NCBI GenBank assembly: GCA_902594825.1
Contig: CACJNO010000005.1
Coordinates: forward strand, 1 to 36,199
Length of the DNA: 36,199 nt
Reading direction: 5' to 3'
Source of the DNA: an uncultured Pelagibacteraceae bacterium
GTDB taxonomy: Bacteria; Pseudomonadota; Alphaproteobacteria; Pelagibacterales; Pelagibacteraceae
Part shown: in pieces, positions 33,985 to 36,199 of the stretch
How positions within the stretch are numbered: the first letter of the stretch is position 1
How the letters are laid out: each line of letters opens with the position of its first letter
Position numbers and translations under genes: made by a program
The notes under the pieces: model-generated
What the model saw: the letters and a program-made list of their open reading frames with translations, nothing else
Database searches by the model: none
Told to the model about the DNA's origin: nothing

Positions 33985-34922
33985 TTAATCTTTCCTTTAA
34001 AATTTTTTATTAACAAATTTTTTAAATCAATAAATATTTTGTTTTCATTTATTCTCAAATTAATTAAATCCCAAGTATAAGGTATTAATTTTAAATAGTT
34101 TTTTTTTTTATCCCTCATAGCAAGTCGAGTAAATATACCGATAATTTTTAGATTTCTTAAAATTGATAATATTTCAAAATCATTTTTAAATTTTTGAAAA
34201 TTTAGTTTTTTTTGTTTTTTTATGTAGAATTTAAATATTTTTTTTTTCAATAATTTTGAGGTTTTTAATCTGGCATCATCTATAAGTGAAGCCAAATCAT
34301 ATGCTCTGTTTCCTATGAGGGCATCTTGACCATCAATTACTCCTATTCGATTATTCACCAACATTAAATTAGATATATGAAAATCTCTATGTACAAAAAA
34401 ATTATTTTTTAATTTTAAATTATTAGCCAAATTTTTCACAATTTTTATATAATCTTTAGAAAATTTATCTTTAGTTAATTTATTGAGATGTTTTTTAGCA
34501 TACCAATCACAAAATAAATTTGCTTCATTAATTAATATTTTTTTATCATATTTAGGAATCTTGTAATTTTTATCTTTAAAATTTTTAATTTTTTTAGTTT
34601 TTATTAGTTGAATTTTATTTAATAAATTTATCACCTTTTTAAAATAGCTAAATTTATTGTTTTTATTTTTATTTAATCTTTTAAAAAGAGTTTCTTTTCC
34701 AAAATCTTCTATCTCAATATAATTCTTACTATAATTTTCTTCATAAAGTTTTGGCGCTAAAATTTTATTTTTAATTAAAATTTTATTTATCGCATCATAG
34801 ATAAGTAAATTCTTAAATTTTTCTTTTTTGGCAAAAACTATTATTGAGGTAATGTTATTTTTTTTTTTTCTAAAAAATTTACGAAATGATGCGTCACCTT
34901 TAATTTTTACTAAACTTTTCAT
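33981..34922 (-). CDS. amgK: Anomeric MurNAc/GlcNAc kinase-like protein
   Basis: An aminoglycoside-phosphotransferase-fold kinase of 313 residues. The catalytic loop VHRDFHISNLMLV and metal loop IGVIDGQDALIGNRAYDL are intact, with ASLIDDAR as expected for AmgK. It phosphorylates MurNAc at the anomeric carbon for MurU. The very lysine- and asparagine-rich sequence suits the AT-rich genome. It follows tsaE by eight bases. Confidence 0.85.
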   Translation of the reverse strand: MKSLVKIKGDASFRKFFRKKKNNITSIIVFAKKEKFKNLLIYDAINKILIKNKILAPKLYEENYSKNYIEIEDFGKETLFKRLNKNKNNKFSYFKKVINLLNKIQLIKTKKIKNFKDKNYKIPKYDKKILINEANLFCDWYAKKHLNKLTKDKFSKDYIKIVKNLANNLKLKNNFFVHRDFHISNLMLVNNRIGVIDGQDALIGNRAYDLASLIDDARLKTSKLLKKKIFKFYIKKQKKLNFQKFKNDFEILSILRNLKIIGIFTRLAMRDKKKNYLKLIPYTWDLINLRINENKIFIDLKNLLIKNFKGKIK

Positions 34923-34930
34923 CTATAAAA

Positions 34931-35386
34931 TTACAGATTTAAACCTTTAATTTGTACAGATCTTGTTTGATGATTTTTTTCATAATTAAAATTAAATTCT
35001 ATCAAATTTTTTGGAGTTTCTTCAATTATTTCTGGCCACTCAATTAATGTAATTGAGTTTAAACTATCTTCAAATAGACCTAAATTTTTTACTTCATCAA
35101 CAGATTTAATCCTAAATAGATCATAATGGTCTATCTTTACTTTGTTAATTTGATACTCATTTAATAAGTTAAACGTGGGACTGGTTATTTCAGTTTGCTC
35201 TAAATTGTTTTCTTTTTGGAGCTTATTTATTAAATATCTTATAAATGTGGTTTTACCCACACCCATTTCTCCATATAAAAATATTATATCGCCTGGTTTA
35301 AGTTTTTTAGATACTTTGTTTGCTAATTCTTCTGTTTTATTTTCTGAAGATAAATCTATTTTATCACTGTTAGTAGCGATAGGCAT
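34931..35386 (-). CDS. tsaE: tRNA threonylcarbamoyladenosine ATPase TsaE
   Basis: ATPase of the TsaBDE complex that forms t6A37 in ANN-decoding tRNAs. Walker A is [12 protein letters not shown] (GEMGVGKTT at 39-47). The [11 protein letters not shown] and DHYDLFRI motifs and the [10 protein letters not shown] segment are characteristic. 151 residues is normal. It starts inside the ahcY tail (17-base overlap), so it is translationally coupled. Confidence 0.93.
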   Translation of the reverse strand: MPIATNSDKIDLSSENKTEELANKVSKKLKPGDIIFLYGEMGVGKTTFIRYLINKLQKENNLEQTEITSPTFNLLNEYQINKVKIDHYDLFRIKSVDEVKNLGLFEDSLNSITLIEWPEIIEETPKNLIEFNFNYEKNHQTRSVQIKGLNL

Positions 35387-36199
35387 TAGGTTTAAATGGT
35401 CCTTCTACTCCTACACTAATATAGTCTGCTTGCTCTTTAGATAATTTTGTTAATTTAGCTCCAACCTTTTTAAGGTGAAGAGTTGCAACTTTTTCATCTA
35501 AATGTTTTGGCAGAACATAGACTTTATTCTCGTAATTTTTATGGTTATTCCAAAGTTCTATTTGTGCTATAACTTGATTTGTAAATGAAGCGCTCATAAC
35601 AAAACTAGGATGTCCAGTTGCACATCCTAAATTTACTAATCTTCCTTCCGCTAAAAGGATAATGCGTTTTTTACTTGGTAATTCAATTTCATGAACCTGG
35701 GGTTTAACCTCTGTCCATTTGTAATTTTTTAAGGCTTCAACTTGGATTTCATTATCAAAGTGACCGATATTACATAAGATTGCTCTATCTTTCATATCTC
35801 TCATATGATCTGCTGTTACTATATCTTTATTGCCTGTTGCAGTCACAACAATATCAGCTTTACTTATAGCATCCTCCATTAAAACAACCTCATAACCCTC
35901 CATTGCAGCTTGTAATGCGCAAATCGGGTCTGCCTCAGTAACTAAAACCCTAGCACCACTTTGTCTTAGAGATGCAGCACTTCCTTTTCCAACATCACCA
36001 AACCCAGCTACTATAGCTATTTTTCCTGACATCATTACATCTGTAGCTCTTCTAATTCCATCAACTAAACTTTCTCTGCAACCATATAAGTTATCAAATT
36101 TAGATTTAGTTACTGAGTCATTCACATTAATTGCAGGAATTAGTAATGAATTATTTTTTTCCATCTTATTAAGAGCTTTTATTCCTGTTGTTGTTTCCT
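35370..36199 (-). CDS. ahcY: Adenosylhomocysteinase (partial, 5' end beyond the window)
   Basis: Hydrolyses S-adenosylhomocysteine to adenosine and homocysteine, sustaining methylation and the methionine cycle. The visible part holds the [11 protein letters not shown] lead-in, then [19 protein letters not shown], the NAD-binding [13 protein letters not shown], and C-terminal [18 protein letters not shown] ending FKPNAYRY. The reading frame is open to the window edge, so roughly the first 190 residues are missing. Identification is secure. It heads the run ahcY-tsaE-amgK-murU. Confidence 0.96.
   Translation of the reverse strand, partial: ETTTGIKALNKMEKNNSLLIPAINVNDSVTKSKFDNLYGCRESLVDGIRRATDVMMSGKIAIVAGFGDVGKGSAASLRQSGARVLVTEADPICALQAAMEGYEVVLMEDAISKADIVVTATGNKDIVTADHMRDMKDRAILCNIGHFDNEIQVEALKNYKWTEVKPQVHEIELPSKKRIILLAEGRLVNLGCATGHPSFVMSASFTNQVIAQIELWNNHKNYENKVYVLPKHLDEKVATLHLKKVGAKLTKLSKEQADYISVGVEGPFKPNAYRY

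Noticed and set aside
1-36199. tRNA, rRNA, CRISPR array, IS element or prophage
   Set aside because: No cloverleaf, rRNA segment, spaced direct repeat, transposase or phage-like gene was seen on either strand.

Overview
The window is a gene-dense, strongly AT-rich bacterial chromosome segment. It has short spacers, many one-base or four-base gene overlaps, lysine- and asparagine-rich proteins and short leaders. Gene content and order (TldD/PmbA, TypA, AhcY-TsaE-AmgK-MurU, DUF393, a NCS2 purine permease, small RND pump) fit a streamlined marine alphaproteobacterium of the SAR11/Pelagibacterales type. That assignment is inferred from composition and synteny; there is no rRNA gene to anchor it. 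No tRNA, rRNA, CRISPR array, insertion sequence or phage gene was seen, and no stretch over 300 bases lacks a gene.

Layout. 1-1918: two divergent-sequence sulfotransferases with a tiny basic ORF between them. 1988-8646: typA, a YczE-like membrane protein, an exported DUF6134-like protein, the pmbA/tldD protease pair, a DCC-family protein and a small membrane protein. 8676-11967: a minus-strand run with a lysine-rich coiled-coil protein, a cyclopropane-fatty-acid synthase broken by a one-base frameshift in an A8 run, and a DHDPS-family aldolase. 12006-16415: a family-9 glycosyltransferase, a membrane J-domain protein, oligopeptidase B, Hsp20 with a possible heat-shock promoter and structured leader, and a small lipoprotein.

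16562-24772 is a purine-use island. It holds an AzgA-type NCS2 permease, a purine phosphoribosyltransferase, a membrane urate oxidase (PuuD), guanine deaminase, XdhA/XdhB, 5-hydroxyisourate hydrolase, OHCU decarboxylase and a DUF1330 protein. Together these can carry guanine or xanthine to allantoin, while the phosphoribosyltransferase offers a salvage branch. The PuuD here lacks the C-terminal cytochrome c domain, and a perfect FNR-type palindrome lies just upstream of the permease.

24759-31573: an HhH-GPD glycosylase, an EamA exporter, then msrA, sseA and an RND adaptor/pump pair whose adaptor has no alpha-helical hairpin. 31563-36199: a lytic-transglycosylase-like lipoprotein and VanZ-like protein, gpmA, and a minus-strand run of murU, amgK, tsaE and ahcY. 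ahcY is cut by the window edge.

The most noteworthy observations are the cfa frameshift with otherwise intact catalytic motifs, the hairpin-less RND adaptor, the compact purine-to-allantoin cluster with its odd PuuD and palindromic site, and the very compact convergent gene ends: six of nine convergent pairs overlap at their stop codons.
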